Shown here in pieces: positions 6,522-7,577 of a stretch of 7,577 nt of DNA. This DNA is from Flammeovirgaceae bacterium (GTDB lineage Bacteria; Bacteroidota; Bacteroidia; Cytophagales; Cyclobacteriaceae): NCBI GenBank assembly GCA_947457025.1, contig CANGUI010000082.1, positions 1-7,577 of the forward strand. Direction: 5' to 3'. The translations under genes were made by a program, and so were the position numbers. Position 1 is the first letter of the stretch. Each line of letters begins with the position of its first letter. Under the pieces are notes generated by a model. It was not told where the DNA came from. It ran no database searches and saw only the letters and a program-made list of their open reading frames with translations.

Positions 6522-7577
6522 TCACAGGCGTTGCATCAGCGTTTTCGATTGCTGGTTTTTCCAGGCTGCGAAGGTGCCCGCCAGAATCTGCTCACGGGCG
6601 CTGCGAACGAGCCAAAGGTAAAACCGAAGATTATGAACGGAAGCAATTTGCGCGCCTAAAATTTCCCTATTCACTATGAGGTGGCGCAGGTACGCTTTGG
6701 AGTGCCGCGTGCTGGCATCGCCACCAAGGGTGGCATCCAGGGGGCTCAGGTCATCTTTCCATTTTTCGTTGCGGATGTTGATGATGCCTTCGGTGGTGAA
6801 CAGCATCCCGTTGCGGGCATTGCGTGTGGGCATCACGCAATCGAACATGTCTACGCCAAGGGCGATGCACTCGAGAATATTTTCCGGGGTGCCAACGCCC
6901 ATCAGGTAACGGGGACGGTCGGAGGGCAGAATCCGGCAGACCAGATCGGTCATCTCGTACATCACGTCAGCCGGCTCTCCCACGGAAAGACCTCCGATGG
7001 CGTTTCCGGGTTGGCCGGCACGGGCAATCACATGGGCAGATTGTTCGCGCAAATCCCGGAAGGTGCTCCCCTGAACGATGGGGAAGAGTGTTTGTTCGTA
7101 GCCGTATTTTGCAGGGGTGGCGCAAAAACGAGCGAGGCAACGAGCCAACCACTCATGGGTGAGCATCATCGACTCGCGGGCGTACGGGTAGTCGCACGGA
7201 TAGGGCGTACATTCATCGAAGGCCATGATGATATCGGCTCCGATGCTGCGCTGAATGTCAACAGCAAGTTCCGGGGTGAACGTGTGGCGCGATCCATCGA
7301 TGTGCGACTTGAACGTGACACCCCCTGCAGAGATCTTTCGGTTCTCGGCCAGCGAATACACCTGATAACCGCCGCTGTCCGTAAGCAGGGGGCGGTGCCA
7401 TCCCATAAAAGCATGAAGTCCTCCGGCTTTTTCAAGTAACGACACACCGGGCCGCAGATACAAATGATAGGTATTGCCCAGAATGATTTTGGCGTCAATG
7501 TCGGTTTCCAACTCGCGCTGGTGCACGGCTTTCACCGAACCGGCCGTTCCCACCGGCATAAAAATGGGCGTGGGTAT
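6522..7577 (-). CDS. tgt: Queuine tRNA-ribosyltransferase (tRNA-guanine transglycosylase), N-terminus beyond the window
   Basis: Tgt exchanges guanine-34 of tRNAs with GUN anticodons (Asp, Asn, His, Tyr) for the queuosine precursor preQ1, in the cytoplasm. The frame is open at the right edge. The 351 visible residues begin IPTPIFMPVGTAG, so about 20-25 residues are missing from a normal length of about 375. Seen, counting from the Met whose codon is 7557-7559: GNTYHLYLRPG (28-38), LLTDSGGYQVYSL (58-70) with the substrate-binding Asp at 61, FDECTPYPCDYPYARES (114-130), IVQGSTFRDLR (161-171), GGLSVGE (189-195) and GVDMFDCVMPTRNARNG (235-251) with the nucleophilic Asp at 240. The usual CxCxxC zinc ligands before AYLRHL are absent, though the later His (SVHN) is kept. 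The ATG at 7557-7559 is an internal Met, not the start. It heads the tgt, lptG-like, EamA unit, and its stop is TGA. Confidence 0.96.
   Translation of the reverse strand: MPTPIFMPVGTAGSVKAVHQRELETDIDAKIILGNTYHLYLRPGVSLLEKAGGLHAFMGWHRPLLTDSGGYQVYSLAENRKISAGGVTFKSHIDGSRHTFTPELAVDIQRSIGADIIMAFDECTPYPCDYPYARESMMLTHEWLARCLARFCATPAKYGYEQTLFPIVQGSTFRDLREQSAHVIARAGQPGNAIGGLSVGEPADVMYEMTDLVCRILPSDRPRYLMGVGTPENILECIALGVDMFDCVMPTRNARNGMLFTTEGIINIRNEKWKDDLSPLDATLGGDASTRHSKAYLRHLIVNREILGAQIASVHNLRFYLWLVRSAREQILAGTFAAWKNQQSKTLMQRL

Noticed and set aside
6681..7439. 252-codon open frame on the plus strand inside tgt
   Set aside because: It lies wholly antisense to a conserved enzyme, and its translation has no recognisable domain. 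It is a by-product of tgt codon use.

Overview
The window looks like ordinary chromosomal DNA from a member of the Bacteroidota, most likely of the Cytophagales/Chitinophagales type. The protein sequences support this: a FabI that starts with a GKRGIIFGALDENSIAW-type nucleotide loop, a Tgt without the usual zinc cysteines, and an LptG-like permease directly downstream of tgt. Clear Shine-Dalgarno sequences are also missing and the genes are packed tightly. The phylum call is inference from protein similarity; no rRNA or other marker gene lies in the window.

Layout from left to right. Minus strand: a tetratricopeptide-repeat protein with a signal peptide (1-905, C-terminus outside the window), preceded by nuoH, the membrane subunit H of complex I, and murI (glutamate racemase, 2000-2803). 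The transcription order is murI, nuoH, TPR gene. After an 84-bp divergent intergenic region comes a plus-strand pair, fabI (enoyl-ACP reductase, 2888-3703) and ispE (CDP-ME kinase, 3714-4526). These converge on a minus-strand trio read as tgt (queuine tRNA-ribosyltransferase, N-terminus outside the window), an LptF/LptG-family permease and an EamA-family transporter. In the trio the junctions are 1 nt and 0 nt, and ispE and the EamA gene overlap through their stop codons (CTAA).

The genes are mostly housekeeping: cell wall precursors (MurI), fatty acids (FabI), isoprenoids (IspE), LPS transport (LptG-like), tRNA modification (Tgt) and respiration (NuoH). The window is almost entirely coding. 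The only gene-free gaps longer than 10 nt are 1953-1999 and 2804-2887. I see no RNA gene, mobile element, CRISPR array or clear terminator.

The main anomaly is in nuoH. The frame stops at a TGA at 1071-1073, but the same frame continues straight on for 53 codons with a recognisable NuoH C-terminus before a TAG at 909-911. The TGA sits where NuoH relatives carry a Trp, so a single TGG-to-TGA change (real nonsense mutation or sequence error) explains it best. The gene is also isolated from any other nuo gene within the window. I found no convincing evidence of a new biological system.
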